Source: Sphingomonadaceae bacterium OTU29LAMAA1
GTDB taxonomy: Bacteria; Pseudomonadota; Alphaproteobacteria; Sphingomonadales; Sphingomonadaceae
Length of the DNA stretch: 64,000 nucleotides
Direction of reading: 5' to 3'
Assembly (NCBI GenBank): GCA_024072375.1
Contig: CP099617.1
Span: 229,001-293,000, forward strand
Shown here: one piece after another, positions 1 to 9,272 of the stretch
Position numbering within the stretch: position 1 is the first letter of the stretch
How the letters are laid out: each line of letters opens with the position of its first letter
Translations under genes and position numbers: made by a program
The notes under the pieces: model-generated
The model's input: the letters and a program-made list of their open reading frames with translations, nothing else
What the model was told of the DNA's origin: nothing
Databases searched by the model: none

Positions 1-533
<533 letters not shown>

Positions 534-627
534 TCGAAATCTTGCAGGGCGGGCGGTGATCGGTCGCCCTGCACCTTATCGCTCTACCTCCGCCGTGTCG
601 GAGGTCGCGCCACATTCAGGAGCCTCC

Positions 628-1512
628 ATGAGCATCCTCGTCAACAAGAACACCAAGGTCATCACCCAGGGCATGACCGGCGAAACCGGCAGCTTCCATA
701 CCAAGGCGGCGCTGGAATACGGCACGCAGATGGTCGGCGGCGTGACGCCGGGCAAGGGCGGCACCGAGCATCTCGGCCTGCCGGTCTACAACACCGTCGC
801 GGAGGCGAAGTCGAAGACCGGCGCCGATGCGTCGGTGATCTACGTCCCGCCGCCCTTCGCCGCGGATTCGATCCTCGAGGCGATCGATGCCGAAATCCCG
901 CTGATCGTCACGATTACCGAAGGCATCCCGGTGCTCGACATGGTCCGCGTCAAGCGCGCGCTGTCGGGCAGCAAGTCGCGCCTGATCGGCCCGAACTGCC
1001 CCGGCGTGCTGACGCCCGGCGAGTGCAAGATCGGCATCATGCCCGGCAGCATCTTCAAGCAGGGCTCGGTCGGCGTCGTTTCACGCTCCGGTACGCTGAC
1101 CTATGAGGCGGTGTTCCAGACCTCGAACGCCGGGCTCGGCCAGACCACCGCGGTCGGCATCGGCGGCGATCCGGTCAACGGCACCAACTTCATCGACGTG
1201 CTCGAACTGTTTCTCGCGGACGAAGCCACGCAGTCGATCATCATGATCGGCGAAATCGGCGGCGACGCCGAAGAGCAGGCCGCGCAGTTCCTGATCGACG
1301 AGGCCAAGCGTGGCCGCAAGAAGCCGATGGCCGGCTTCATCGCAGGCCGCACCGCACCTCCGGGCCGTCGCATGGGCCATGCCGGCGCGATCGTGTCGGG
1401 CGGCAAGGGTGATGCGGAAAGCAAGATCGCCGCGATGGAAGCCGCCGGGATCAAGGTCGCCGCCAGCCCCAGCGAGCTGGGTTCGACCCTGCTGGAAGTG
1501 TTGAACGGCTAA
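628..1512 (+). CDS. sucD: Succinate--CoA ligase, alpha subunit
   Basis: Alpha subunit of succinyl-CoA synthetase, which converts succinyl-CoA to succinate with formation of ATP or GTP; 294 residues, the normal length. The CoA-binding N-terminal domain and the ligase domain are both present, and the phosphohistidine is His251 in GHAGAI. The ATG at 628 is chosen because AGGAG (618-622) lies just upstream and family members start here with MSILVNK; the open frame extends further upstream without homology. It lies 94 bp after mdh. In many alphaproteobacteria sucC, the beta subunit, sits between mdh and sucD; here it does not, so the partner must be encoded elsewhere. Downstream is sucA, separated by an inverted-repeat element. 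Confidence 0.96.
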   Translation: MSILVNKNTKVITQGMTGETGSFHTKAALEYGTQMVGGVTPGKGGTEHLGLPVYNTVAEAKSKTGADASVIYVPPPFAADSILEAIDAEIPLIVTITEGIPVLDMVRVKRALSGSKSRLIGPNCPGVLTPGECKIGIMPGSIFKQGSVGVVSRSGTLTYEAVFQTSNAGLGQTTAVGIGGDPVNGTNFIDVLELFLADEATQSIIMIGEIGGDAEEQAAQFLIDEAKRGRKKPMAGFIAGRTAPPGRRMGHAGAIVSGGKGDAESKIAAMEAAGIKVAASPSELGSTLLEVLNG

Positions 1513-1520
1513 TACCAAAA

Positions 1521-1654
1521 TCCCTCTCCCATCGGGAGAGGGAGGGAGCGGCGCAGCCGCGGAAGGGTGAGGGCAGGTGGGCCTTCCCCTTCGACCCTCA
1601 CCCTCCCACCGCCCCGCGGGCGGCGGGCCCCTCCCTCTCCCGATGGGAGAGGGA
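1521..1654. repeat. Compound palindromic repeat between sucD and sucA
   Basis: Two self-complementary hairpins, 1522-1542 and 1633-1653, each have 9-bp CCCTCTCCC/GGGAGAGGG stems around three bases. They are the outer ends of a larger inverted repeat whose inner arms include GAAGGGTGAGGG (1562-1573) and CCCTCACCCTCC (1595-1606). The structure resembles the REP/MITE-like intergenic elements common in sphingomonad genomes. It fills nearly the whole gap between sucD and sucA and could fold in mRNA. An open frame runs through it into sucA, but it is not part of the protein. Confidence 0.8.
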
Positions 1655-1669
1655 AATAGGAAGAAGACC

Positions 1670-4642
1670 ATGGGCTACGAAGGTCAGGATTTCAGCGACA
1701 TCGCCGCCGGCGTGTCCCCAGCGTACATCGAAGCGCTCTACGCCAAGTATCAGGCAGACCAGTCGTCGGTCGACCTCGGCTGGCGCGGGTTCTTCGAAGG
1801 TCTGGAGCAGGGCAGCGGCGGTCCGAGCTGGACCAACAAACGCTGGCCGCTGACCACCACCGACGACCTGACCGCCGGCCTCGATCCCACCCAGATGGAG
1901 CCTGCGCCGAAGCCGGCGAAAGGCGGCAAGCCCGCCGCAGCCGCTGCGCCCGCGCCGTCGAAGGACGACATCATCAAGGCCGCCGGCGACGCGATCCGCG
2001 CGCAGCTGCTGATCCGCACCTATCGCGTCCGCGGCCACCTCGCCGCCAACCTCGATCCGCTCGGCCTGTCGCATCGCGACATGCCGGAGGACCTGCGCAC
2101 CGAATATCACGGCTTCACCGACGCCGACATCGATCGCCCGGTCTACCTCGGCGGCACGCTCGGCTTTGAATGGGCGACCGTTCGCGAGCTCGTCGACACG
2201 CTGCGCCGCAATTATTGCGGCAATGTCGGCCTCGAATACATGCACATCGTCGATGTCGAGGAGCGCCGCTTCCTCCAGGACCGCATGGAGGGCAAGGACA
2301 AGGCGATCGAATTCAGCGTCGATGGCAAGAAGGCGATCCTCTCCAAGGTCATTGAGGCCGAGCAGTGGGAGAAGTTCCTCGGCAAGAAGTATGTCGGGAC
2401 CAAGCGCTTTGGCCTCGACGGCGGCGAGAGCATGATCCCGGCGCTCGAAAGCGTCATCAAATACGGCGGACAGGCCGGCGTGCGCGAGATGGTGTTCGGT
2501 ATGGCCCATCGCGGCCGCCTGAACGTGCTCGCCAACGTCATGGCGAAGCCGCTGCGCGTGATTTTCCACGAATTCGCCGGCGGCTCGGCCAATCCGGACG
2601 ACATCGGCGGTTCGGGTGACGTGAAATACCACCTCGGCACCTCGACCGACCGCGAATTCGACGGTCATAAGGTCCATATGTCGCTGGTCGCCAACCCCTC
2701 GCATCTGGAGGCGGCGGACCCCGTCGTGCTCGGCAAGACCCGCGCGATCCAGACGATCGCCAACGATCTCAAGGAACATGTCGGCTCGCTGCCGGTGCTG
2801 ATCCACGGCGATGCGGCGTTTGCGGGGCAGGGGATCGTCTGGGAATGCCTCGGCTTCTCCGGCATCCGCGGTTACAACACCGGTGGCTGCGTCCACTTCA
2901 TCATCAACAATCAGGTCGGCTTCACCACCAGCCCGCAGTTCGCGCGCTCCTCGCCCTACCCGTCCGACGTGGCTAAGGGCGTTCAGGCCCCCGTCTTCCA
3001 CGTCAACGGCGACGATCCCGAGGCGGTCACCTTCGCCACCAAAATGGCGATCGAATTCCGCCAGAAATTCCACCGCGATATCGTCATCGACATGTGGTGC
3101 TACCGCCGCTTCGGTCACAACGAGGGCGACGAGCCGGGCTTCACCCAGCCGCTGATGTACAACGTCATCAGCCAGCACCCCGGTGTCAGCGAGATCTACG
3201 GCAAGCGCCTGATTCAGGAAGGCGTGATCGATCAGGCGTGGCTGGACGAGAAGGTCCACCAGTTCACGACTTTGCTGGAAGGCGAGTTCGAGGCGGGCGC
3301 GAGCTACAAGCCGAACAAGGCGGACTGGTTCGCCGGTCGCTGGTCGGGCCTGTCGGCCCCGACCGACGGCGGCACCGAGCGGCGCAACGTCGAGACGGGC
3401 ATCGAGCTGAAGCTGTTCGACGCGCTCGGCCGCACGTTGACCACGGTGCCGGAAGGCATCCAGATCCACAAGACGCTGTCCCGCGTCCTCGATGCCAAGC
3501 GGCAGATGTTCACGACCGGCAGCAACTTCGACTGGGCGACCGGCGAAGCCTTGGCGTTCGGCTCGCTGCTGTCCGAGGGCTACGGCGTCCGTCTGTCCGG
3601 TCAGGATTCCGGTCGCGGCACCTTCTCGCAGCGTCACGCGGTGTGGGTCGACCAGACCGACGAGCATAAGTACGTGCCGCTGACCACGGTCGAGCACGGC
3701 CGATTCGAGGTGCTCGACAGCCCGCTGTCCGAATATGGCGTGCTCGGCTTCGAATACGGCTACGCGCTCGCCGACCCAAAGACGCTCGTGATGTGGGAGG
3801 CGCAGTTCGGCGACTTCGTCAACGGCGCGCAGATCATGATCGACCAGTTCATCACGTCGGGCGAGTCGAAGTGGCTGCGCGCCAACGGCCTCGTGATGCT
3901 GCTGCCGCACGGTTACGAAGGGCAGGGGCCGGAGCATAGCTCGGCGCGTCCCGAACGCTTCCTGCAATCCTGCGCGCAGGACAATATCCAGGTCGCGAAC
4001 TGCACCACGCCGGCGAACTACTTCCACCTGCTCCGCCGGCAGATGCACCGCAATTTCCGCAAACCTCTGATCGTGATGACGCCCAAGTCGCTGCTCCGTC
4101 ACAAGCTGGCGGTGTCGGCTGCGGCGGACTTCCAGGGCGACAGCCACTTCAAGCGCATCCTCTCCGACACCAACGGTGCCGCGGATGCCGAGACCAAGCG
4201 GCTGGTGCTGTGCACCGGCAAGGTCGCCTACGACCTGATCGAGGCACGCAACGCCGCCGGTGACACGACGACGCAGATCGTCCGCATCGAACAGCTCTAT
4301 CCGTTCCCCGGCGACGCACTCGCCCGCCGGATCGCGCGGATGCCGAACCTGGAACATGTCGTCTGGGCGCAGGAAGAACCGAAGAACAACGGTTACTGGT
4401 TCTTCGTCGAGCCGCTGATCGAGGAATCGCTGACCGCCGCGAATTGCGCGGTGAAGCGTCCGCGCTACGCGGGTCGTCAGGCCGCCGCCTCGCCGGCGAC
4501 CGGCCTGATGAAGCGGCATACGGCGGAGCAGGGGGCGCTGGTCGCCGACGCGCTCGGCCACAACGTACGCGAGGAAATCCGCCGCACCCGCAGCGAAGGC
4601 TCGACCACCACCGCCCGCCCCGTCCAGGGCCCCAGCAGCTAA
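1670..4642 (+). CDS. sucA: 2-oxoglutarate dehydrogenase E1 component
   Basis: Thiamine-diphosphate-dependent E1 of the 2-oxoglutarate dehydrogenase complex; it decarboxylates 2-oxoglutarate and passes the succinyl group to the lipoyl arm of SucB. 990 residues, matching the family. In order: the short N-terminal E1o helix region (about 10-50), an Ala/Lys/Pro linker (about 80-105), the TPP-binding domain with GDAAFAGQG and NNQVGFTT (about 380-425), the transketolase-like middle domain and the C-terminal domain. The ATG at 1670 (MGYEGQDF) is chosen over an upstream in-frame start at 1577, because that extension only translates the repeat element. Purine-rich AGGAAGAAG precedes the ATG. sucB follows after 47 bp and lpdA further on, so all three parts of the complex are together. 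Confidence 0.96.
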   Translation: MGYEGQDFSDIAAGVSPAYIEALYAKYQADQSSVDLGWRGFFEGLEQGSGGPSWTNKRWPLTTTDDLTAGLDPTQMEPAPKPAKGGKPAAAAAPAPSKDDIIKAAGDAIRAQLLIRTYRVRGHLAANLDPLGLSHRDMPEDLRTEYHGFTDADIDRPVYLGGTLGFEWATVRELVDTLRRNYCGNVGLEYMHIVDVEERRFLQDRMEGKDKAIEFSVDGKKAILSKVIEAEQWEKFLGKKYVGTKRFGLDGGESMIPALESVIKYGGQAGVREMVFGMAHRGRLNVLANVMAKPLRVIFHEFAGGSANPDDIGGSGDVKYHLGTSTDREFDGHKVHMSLVANPSHLEAADPVVLGKTRAIQTIANDLKEHVGSLPVLIHGDAAFAGQGIVWECLGFSGIRGYNTGGCVHFIINNQVGFTTSPQFARSSPYPSDVAKGVQAPVFHVNGDDPEAVTFATKMAIEFRQKFHRDIVIDMWCYRRFGHNEGDEPGFTQPLMYNVISQHPGVSEIYGKRLIQEGVIDQAWLDEKVHQFTTLLEGEFEAGASYKPNKADWFAGRWSGLSAPTDGGTERRNVETGIELKLFDALGRTLTTVPEGIQIHKTLSRVLDAKRQMFTTGSNFDWATGEALAFGSLLSEGYGVRLSGQDSGRGTFSQRHAVWVDQTDEHKYVPLTTVEHGRFEVLDSPLSEYGVLGFEYGYALADPKTLVMWEAQFGDFVNGAQIMIDQFITSGESKWLRANGLVMLLPHGYEGQGPEHSSARPERFLQSCAQDNIQVANCTTPANYFHLLRRQMHRNFRKPLIVMTPKSLLRHKLAVSAAADFQGDSHFKRILSDTNGAADAETKRLVLCTGKVAYDLIEARNAAGDTTTQIVRIEQLYPFPGDALARRIARMPNLEHVVWAQEEPKNNGYWFFVEPLIEESLTAANCAVKRPRYAGRQAAASPATGLMKRHTAEQGALVADALGHNVREEIRRTRSEGSTTTARPVQGPSS

Positions 4643-4689
4643 GACACGTCCCCGATTGAGACCCCTCCCCGGGGAGAAGGAAGCAAGAG

Positions 4690-5931
4690 ATGGCCACCGA
4701 AGTTACCGTACCGGTCCTCGGCGAATCGATCACCGAAGCCACCATCGGCGAATGGCTCAAGCAGCCCGGCGATCCCGTGAAGGTCGACGAGCCGATCGCC
4801 AGCCTGGAAACCGACAAGGTGTCGGTCGAGGTACCGTCGCCGGTCGCCGGCGTGATGGGCCAGCATGCGGTGCAGGTCGGCGATACCGTGCAGGTCGGCG
4901 CGATGCTCGCGACGATCGAGGCTGGTGACGGCTCGGCGGCTGCTCCGGCAGCGGCTCCCGCACCAGCAGCCGCACCGGCACCGGCGCCCGCCGCTGATCC
5001 TGCACCCGCGCCTGCCGCCCAGCCGGAAGCTTCCGGCGATTCGCCCGCCGCGCTGTCGCCTTCGGTCCGACGCGCCGTGCTCGAATACGGTCTCGACCCC
5101 GCGTCGATCACCGGCACCGGCAAGGACGGCCGCATCACCAAGGAAGACGTCGCCGCCGCGGCTGCGTCCAAGCCTGCCGCCGCTGCACCTACGGCCGCCC
5201 CGGCACCCGCCGCCGCCGCGACCACGGGCGGCCGCAAGGAAGAGCGCGTCAAGATGACGCGGCTCCGCCAGACGATCGCCAAGCGCCTCAAGGAAGCGCA
5301 GAACACCGCCGCGATGCTGACGACGTTCAACGACGTCGACATGACCGCGGTGATCGAGGCGCGCGCCAAGTACAAGGACCTGTTCGAAAAGAAGCACGGC
5401 GTCCGCCTCGGCTTCATGGGCTTCTTCGTGAAGGCCGCAACGATGGCGCTGAAGGACATCCCCTCGGTCAACGCCAGCATCGAAGGCGACGAGATCGTCT
5501 ACCACGACTACGCGGACATCTCGGTCGCGGTGTCCTCGCCGGGCGGCCTCGTCGTGCCGGTCATCCGCGACGCGCAGGACCTGACGGTCGCCGGTATCGA
5601 GAAGACCATCGGCGACTTCGGCAAGCGCGCCAAGGAAGGCACGCTCAAGATGGACGAGATGAAGGGCGGCACCTTCACCATCTCGAACGGCGGCGTCTTC
5701 GGCTCGCTGATGTCGACCCCGATCATCAACCCGCCGCAGTCGGCGGTGCTCGGCCTCCATCGAATCGAGGACCGTCCGGTCGTCGTGAACGGCCAGGTCG
5801 TCGTCCGCCCGATGATGTACCTCGCGCTCAGCTACGACCACCGGCTGATCGACGGTCGCGAGGCGGTGACCTTCCTCGTCGCGCTCAAGAACGCGATCGA
5901 GGACCCGACCCGCATCCTGATCGACCTGTAA
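4690..5931 (+). CDS. sucB: 2-oxoglutarate dehydrogenase E2, dihydrolipoyl succinyltransferase
   Basis: Core E2 of the 2-oxoglutarate dehydrogenase complex; transfers the succinyl group from its lipoyl arm to CoA. 413 residues. One N-terminal lipoyl domain with the lipoylated Lys43 in ETDKV; a long Ala-Pro linker (about 80-115); an E3/E1-binding domain (about 118-155, with VRRAVLEYG and [11 protein letters not shown]); a second Ala-rich linker; and the catalytic domain ending in SYDHRLIDG, with His384 and Asp388 as the acyltransferase pair. A single lipoyl domain is normal for SucB and argues against the pyruvate-complex E2. The ATG has GAGAAGGAAG upstream. It lies between sucA and lpdA in one direction, as expected for a co-expressed complex. 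Confidence 0.96.
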   Translation: MATEVTVPVLGESITEATIGEWLKQPGDPVKVDEPIASLETDKVSVEVPSPVAGVMGQHAVQVGDTVQVGAMLATIEAGDGSAAAPAAAPAPAAAPAPAPAADPAPAPAAQPEASGDSPAALSPSVRRAVLEYGLDPASITGTGKDGRITKEDVAAAAASKPAAAAPTAAPAPAAAATTGGRKEERVKMTRLRQTIAKRLKEAQNTAAMLTTFNDVDMTAVIEARAKYKDLFEKKHGVRLGFMGFFVKAATMALKDIPSVNASIEGDEIVYHDYADISVAVSSPGGLVVPVIRDAQDLTVAGIEKTIGDFGKRAKEGTLKMDEMKGGTFTISNGGVFGSLMSTPIINPPQSAVLGLHRIEDRPVVVNGQVVVRPMMYLALSYDHRLIDGREAVTFLVALKNAIEDPTRILIDL

Positions 5932-5954
5932 TTCACTGATTGAGAAGGCCTGTA

Positions 5955-6053
5955 CCCCGGCGGAGGCCGGGGCCCGGTTCGGGAAGGCCGATGTAAACAG
6001 GCGCGGCGCGCACTACATGCCGGCCTGCAACTGGACCCCGGCCTCCGCCGGGG
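5955..6053. repeat. Inverted repeat between sucB and lpdA
   Basis: An 18-base arm, CCCCGGCGGAGGCCGGGG (5955-5972), is repeated as its exact reverse complement at 6036-6053. Each arm is also nearly self-palindromic. The 63-base spacer shows no gene. It looks like a second family of REP-like element, different in sequence from the one before sucA. Transcribed through, it would form a long GC-rich stem-loop ahead of lpdA. Confidence 0.8.
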
Positions 6054-6066
6054 AACGGAGAAGACC

Positions 6067-7470
6067 ATGGCTGACGAACAGCAGTACGACTATGACGTCC
6101 TCGTGATCGGCGCCGGCCCTGGCGGCTATGTCGCCGCGATCCGCGCCGCGCAGCTCGGCCTGAAGACCGCCTGTGCCGAGGATCGCGAGACGCTGGGCGG
6201 CACCTGCCTCAACGTCGGCTGCATTCCGTCGAAGGCGATGCTGCACGCGTCCGAATATTTCGATGCGCTCGCGAACGGCGCGATGGCCAAGATGGGCGTC
6301 AAGGCGACCGGCGTCGAGCTCGACCTCGACACGATGCACGGCCAGCGCCGCGATGCGGTCAAGCAGCTGACCGGCGGCATCGAATATCTGTTCAAGAAGA
6401 ACAAGGTCGAATGGCTCAAGGGCCGCGCCAGCTTCACCGGCAACGACAGCGTCGACATCGCCGGCAAGACCGTCCGCGCCAAGAACATCGTCATCGCCAC
6501 CGGATCGTCGGTCACCCCGCTGCCCGGCGTCACCGTCGATCAGACGGTCGTCGTCGACAGCACCGGTGCGCTCGAATTGCCCAAGGTCCCGCAGCACCTC
6601 GTCGTGATCGGCGGCGGCGTCATCGGTCTCGAACTCGGCAGCGTCTGGCGTCGCCTCGGTTCCAAGGTGACGGTGGTCGAATATCTCGACCAGATCCTCC
6701 CCGGCTTCGACGGCGACGTCCGCAAGGAAGCGCAGAAGATCTTCAAGAAGCAGGGCATGGAGTTCAGGCTCTCGACCAAGGTCACCGGCGTGACCGTGGC
6801 CGGTGACACCGCGACGCTGACCGTCGAACCCGCCGCTGGCGGAGAGGCGCAGACGATCGAGGCGGATTGCGTGCTGCTCGCGATCGGCCGCCGTCCCAAT
6901 ACCGACGGCCTCAACCTCGAAGCCGCCGGCCTGTCGGTCAATGGCCGTGGGCAGGTCGATATCGACCATGAGTTCGCCACTAGCGTCCCCGGCGTCTGGG
7001 CGATCGGCGACGTCGCCCCCGGCCTGATGCTCGCGCACAAGGCCGAGGACGAAGGCATCGCGGTCGCCGAGAACATCGCGGGCCTGACCGGCATCGTGAA
7101 CCACGACATCATTCCGAGCGTCGTCTACACCTTGCCCGAATTCGCCGGCGTCGGTCTGACCGAGGAAGCCGCGAAAGCGAAGGGCGAGATCAAGGTCGGC
7201 AAGTTCCCGATGATGGCGAACAGCCGCGCCAAGACCAATCACGAGCCCGACGGCTTCGTGAAGATCATCGCCGACGCCAAGACCGATCGCGTCGTCGGCG
7301 TCTGGGCGATCGCCAGTGTCGCCGGCACGATGATCGCGCAGGCGGCGCAGGCGATGGAGTTCGGCGCCACGTCGGAAGACATCGCCTACACCTGCCACGC
7401 CCACCCGACGCATTCCGAGGCGATGAAGGAAGCCGCGATGGCGGTGACCGGCAAGCCGATCCACATCTGA
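6067..7470 (+). CDS. lpdA: Dihydrolipoyl dehydrogenase (E3)
   Basis: FAD-containing E3 that reoxidises the dihydrolipoyl arm of SucB and reduces NAD+. 467 residues. It shows the FAD-binding GAGPGG near residue 15, the redox disulfide Cys47/Cys52 in GGTCLNVGCIPSKAM, the NAD-binding GGGVIGLELG in the middle, a second FAD motif (AIGDVAPG), and the catalytic base in HAHPTHSE (His446, Glu451). Start at ATG 6067, with GGAGAAG upstream. Its position right after sucB makes it the E3 of the 2-oxoglutarate complex; it may also serve other lipoyl enzymes. Its TGA overlaps the ATG of the next small gene by one base. Confidence 0.97.
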   Translation: MADEQQYDYDVLVIGAGPGGYVAAIRAAQLGLKTACAEDRETLGGTCLNVGCIPSKAMLHASEYFDALANGAMAKMGVKATGVELDLDTMHGQRRDAVKQLTGGIEYLFKKNKVEWLKGRASFTGNDSVDIAGKTVRAKNIVIATGSSVTPLPGVTVDQTVVVDSTGALELPKVPQHLVVIGGGVIGLELGSVWRRLGSKVTVVEYLDQILPGFDGDVRKEAQKIFKKQGMEFRLSTKVTGVTVAGDTATLTVEPAAGGEAQTIEADCVLLAIGRRPNTDGLNLEAAGLSVNGRGQVDIDHEFATSVPGVWAIGDVAPGLMLAHKAEDEGIAVAENIAGLTGIVNHDIIPSVVYTLPEFAGVGLTEEAAKAKGEIKVGKFPMMANSRAKTNHEPDGFVKIIADAKTDRVVGVWAIASVAGTMIAQAAQAMEFGATSEDIAYTCHAHPTHSEAMKEAAMAVTGKPIHI

Positions 7471-7796
7471 TGCAGGACGGCGCGGGACCGGATGGGGACC
7501 GCGCCGCGCTGGAATCCGATTGGCTCCATCTGACCCGCGTGGAGCTGCCCGGTCTGGCAGGTCTCCGCGGTTGGCCGATCCGTGCCGATCATTGCTTTCA
7601 GCGCGTGTTGCTCGACATCGCAGTCGGCGGCGTCTGGTACGACGCGGTCGCCGAGCGCCCCGCCTATCGCTTCATCGCGATCGATCTGCTCCGGGCCGCC
7701 GTTGCGCTCGGCCGCGGTGTCGCCGACGTAACGCAAGACCTGCCGGCGCTGAACCGGCGTTCGCTGGCCTGGCGCCGCGCGCGCAACGCGGGATAA
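7470..7796 (+). CDS. Small conserved-looking protein coupled to lpdA
   Basis: 108 residues of unknown function. The ATG shares its A with the TGA of lpdA, so translation is probably coupled and the protein follows the 2-oxoglutarate dehydrogenase genes. The sequence is rich in Arg, Ala, Leu and Trp, with no signal peptide, membrane segment or metal-binding Cys/His cluster. The middle (HCFQRVLLDIAVGGVWYDAV) and the end (LPALNRRSLAWRR) look like structured, conserved blocks. From memory, similar proteins lie after lpdA in other sphingomonads, sometimes labelled as GCN5-related acetyltransferases, but I cannot see a convincing acetyl-CoA site. Coding is likely from the coupling and codon use; function is open. 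Confidence 0.7.
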   Translation: MQDGAGPDGDRAALESDWLHLTRVELPGLAGLRGWPIRADHCFQRVLLDIAVGGVWYDAVAERPAYRFIAIDLLRAAVALGRGVADVTQDLPALNRRSLAWRRARNAG

Positions 7797-7923
7797 GTAC
7801 ACCCCTCCCGGTCGCCCTGTGCGTGTCGAATGGCCGCCGTCCGCAGGCAACTCAGCCCGAACGGTTCAGGTAAGCGCAACGCGCCGAGTGCCGTCCAATT
7901 CCCCAACCCTATAACCCGATGTG

Positions 7924-7971
7924 TCCCCGCAAAGGCGGGAACCCAGTCCTGGGCTCCCGCCTTCGCGGGAG
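7924..7971. repeat. Palindromic repeat upstream of cyo operon
   Basis: The left arm (about 7925-7946) and right arm (about 7949-7971) are inverted copies, differing at a few positions, around a two-base centre. Each arm has a CCCGC...GCGGG core. It would form a stem of over 20 bp in RNA or DNA. This type of sequence (CCCGCGAAGGCGGGAACCCAG) is a familiar short intergenic repeat in sphingomonads. Confidence 0.75.
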
Positions 7972-8182
7972 CACAAAGCTGCGGCGAGAGTAGCAAGCTG
8001 CACACCGATCCATACCCTGAGCACACCCGACCCGTAGGCTTGATGCTCCGTCAAGCCCCTGACAATCGGCCAAAATCGGCCAACGCTGTCCTACCAATCA
8101 GCGATCCCCTACACCGACAGCCATGCCGCGACTGTCGACTCATCAATGCCGCGATAACGCTGCCGCAGCGGAGAGCCGCGTT

Positions 8183-8282
8183 CCTCAACTTCCTCAACTT
8201 CGCGCCCCCAGCCGTCCGGGCATCACCACCAGCGACGCCACCGTCACCACCCACCGTGATCCTCAACTTTCTCAACTTCGCC
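8183..8282. repeat. Direct repeats of CCTCAACTT units
   Basis: 8183-8203 reads CCTCAACTTCCTCAACTTCGC, itself a tandem of a nine-base unit, and 8261-8282 repeats it as CCTCAACTTTCTCAACTTCGC. The copies are 78 bases apart in the same orientation. I recall similar strings from other sphingomonad intergenic regions. Too few copies and no regular spacer, so not CRISPR. Confidence 0.65.
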
Positions 8283-8400
8283 GCGCGATCGATCACGCAA
8301 CGATGGACCCTCCTTGCAATCCGCTCGTTTTCAACCGCGAGGAAAAACCGCCGCAGCGGTCCGTCGGGGGATTCGTGACACGCACACCGGATCATCGTTC

Positions 8401-9267
8401 ATGCTGATCCGGGCAACCCGGCCAGCGGTGCTCCTGACGGCACTCTCCACCGGTGCTTGCGCGCCCGCACTTCTCGACCCCGCCGGCCCCGTCGCCGCCG
8501 GCGAGAAGACTCTCCTGATCAATTCGCTCGCGGTGATGCTCGGCATCGTCGTGCCGGTCATCCTCGCCACCATCGCCTTCGCCTGGTGGTTCCGTGCGTC
8601 CAACACCCGCGCCAGGCACCTTCCCGAATGGTCCTATTCCGGCAAGCTGGAGCTGCTCGTCTGGTCGGTCCCGCTGCTCGTCATCATCTTCCTCGGCGGC
8701 ATGGGCTGGGTCGCCAGCCACGACCTCGATCCGCAGCGCCCGCTCGCCTCCCGCCAGAAACCAATCACGGTGCAGGTCATCGCGCTCGATTGGAAATGGC
8801 TGTTCGTCTACCCGGAACAGGGCGTCGCCAGCGTCAACCGCCTCGTCATCCCCGCCGGTACGCCGGTACAGTTCCGGATCACATCGGCCACCGTCATGAA
8901 CAGTTTCTTCGTGCCGCAGCTCGGCAGCCAGATCTACGCGATGGCGGGGATGGAGGCGAAGCTCAACCTGATGGCCGATCGCCCCGGCCGGTTCCGCGGC
9001 CTGTCCGCCCATTACAGCGGCGAAGGCTTCTCGGACATGGACTTCACCGTCGACGCGGTCCCGCCGCGCCAGTTCGCCGCCTGGGCCGCCGGCACGAAAG
9101 GGCAGGGGCCAGCGCTGAACGGGGCCAGCTATCTCGCGCTCGCCAAACAGCACGGCAGCATCGCCCCCTTCACCTACGGCAGCGTCCCTCCCGGCTTCTT
9201 CGCCGCGGCGGTACGGCAGGCCGGTGCGCCGGTCCACGAAACCGACAATGGCGGACGGGAGAGCTGA
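8401..9267 (+). CDS. cyoA: Quinol oxidase subunit II (cytochrome bo3 type)
   Basis: Subunit II of a cytochrome bo3-type ubiquinol oxidase in the inner membrane. 288 residues from ATG 8401. An N-terminal signal-like segment ends in STGAC (Cys20), a weak lipobox at the place where E. coli CyoA is lipidated. Two membrane segments follow at about 41-63 and 83-103, then a periplasmic cupredoxin domain. The loop that in cytochrome c oxidases carries the CuA Cys and His ligands lacks them ([12 protein letters not shown]), which marks a quinol-oxidising enzyme. The block [16 protein letters not shown] mirrors the CyoA N-terminus. An open frame extends upstream to 8314 but adds no recognisable sequence. 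First gene of cyoABCD. Confidence 0.93.
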   Translation: MLIRATRPAVLLTALSTGACAPALLDPAGPVAAGEKTLLINSLAVMLGIVVPVILATIAFAWWFRASNTRARHLPEWSYSGKLELLVWSVPLLVIIFLGGMGWVASHDLDPQRPLASRQKPITVQVIALDWKWLFVYPEQGVASVNRLVIPAGTPVQFRITSATVMNSFFVPQLGSQIYAMAGMEAKLNLMADRPGRFRGLSAHYSGEGFSDMDFTVDAVPPRQFAAWAAGTKGQGPALNGASYLALAKQHGSIAPFTYGSVPPGFFAAAVRQAGAPVHETDNGGRES

Positions 9268-9272
9268 TCGCG

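Larger units (their letters stand above)
7797..8400. other. 604-bp gap before cyoA holding repeats, no convincing gene
   Basis: I see no supported gene here; the open frames cross the repeats on both strands and lack homology. It holds a palindrome at 7924-7971 (CCGCAAAGGCGGGAACCCAG facing its near reverse complement) and two copies of a CCTCAACTT-based direct repeat at 8183-8203 and 8261-8282. There is also a short tandem ATCGGCCAA at about 8065-8082. The cyo promoter must lie in this gap or just before 8401, but I cannot fix its -35/-10. Confidence 0.7.

Noticed and set aside
1577..1669. N-terminal extension of sucA by 31 codons
   Set aside because: The extra codons only translate the inverted repeat; family proteins start at MGYEGQDF and a purine-rich site precedes that ATG.
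1598..4561. Open frame of nearly 1,000 codons on the minus strand opposite sucA
   Set aside because: It is the complement of a high-GC coding gene; composition is unlike a protein and sucA is unmistakable on the other strand.
8183..8282. CCTCAACTT repeats as a CRISPR array
   Set aside because: Only two copies, internal tandem structure, no regular spacers and no cas genes.
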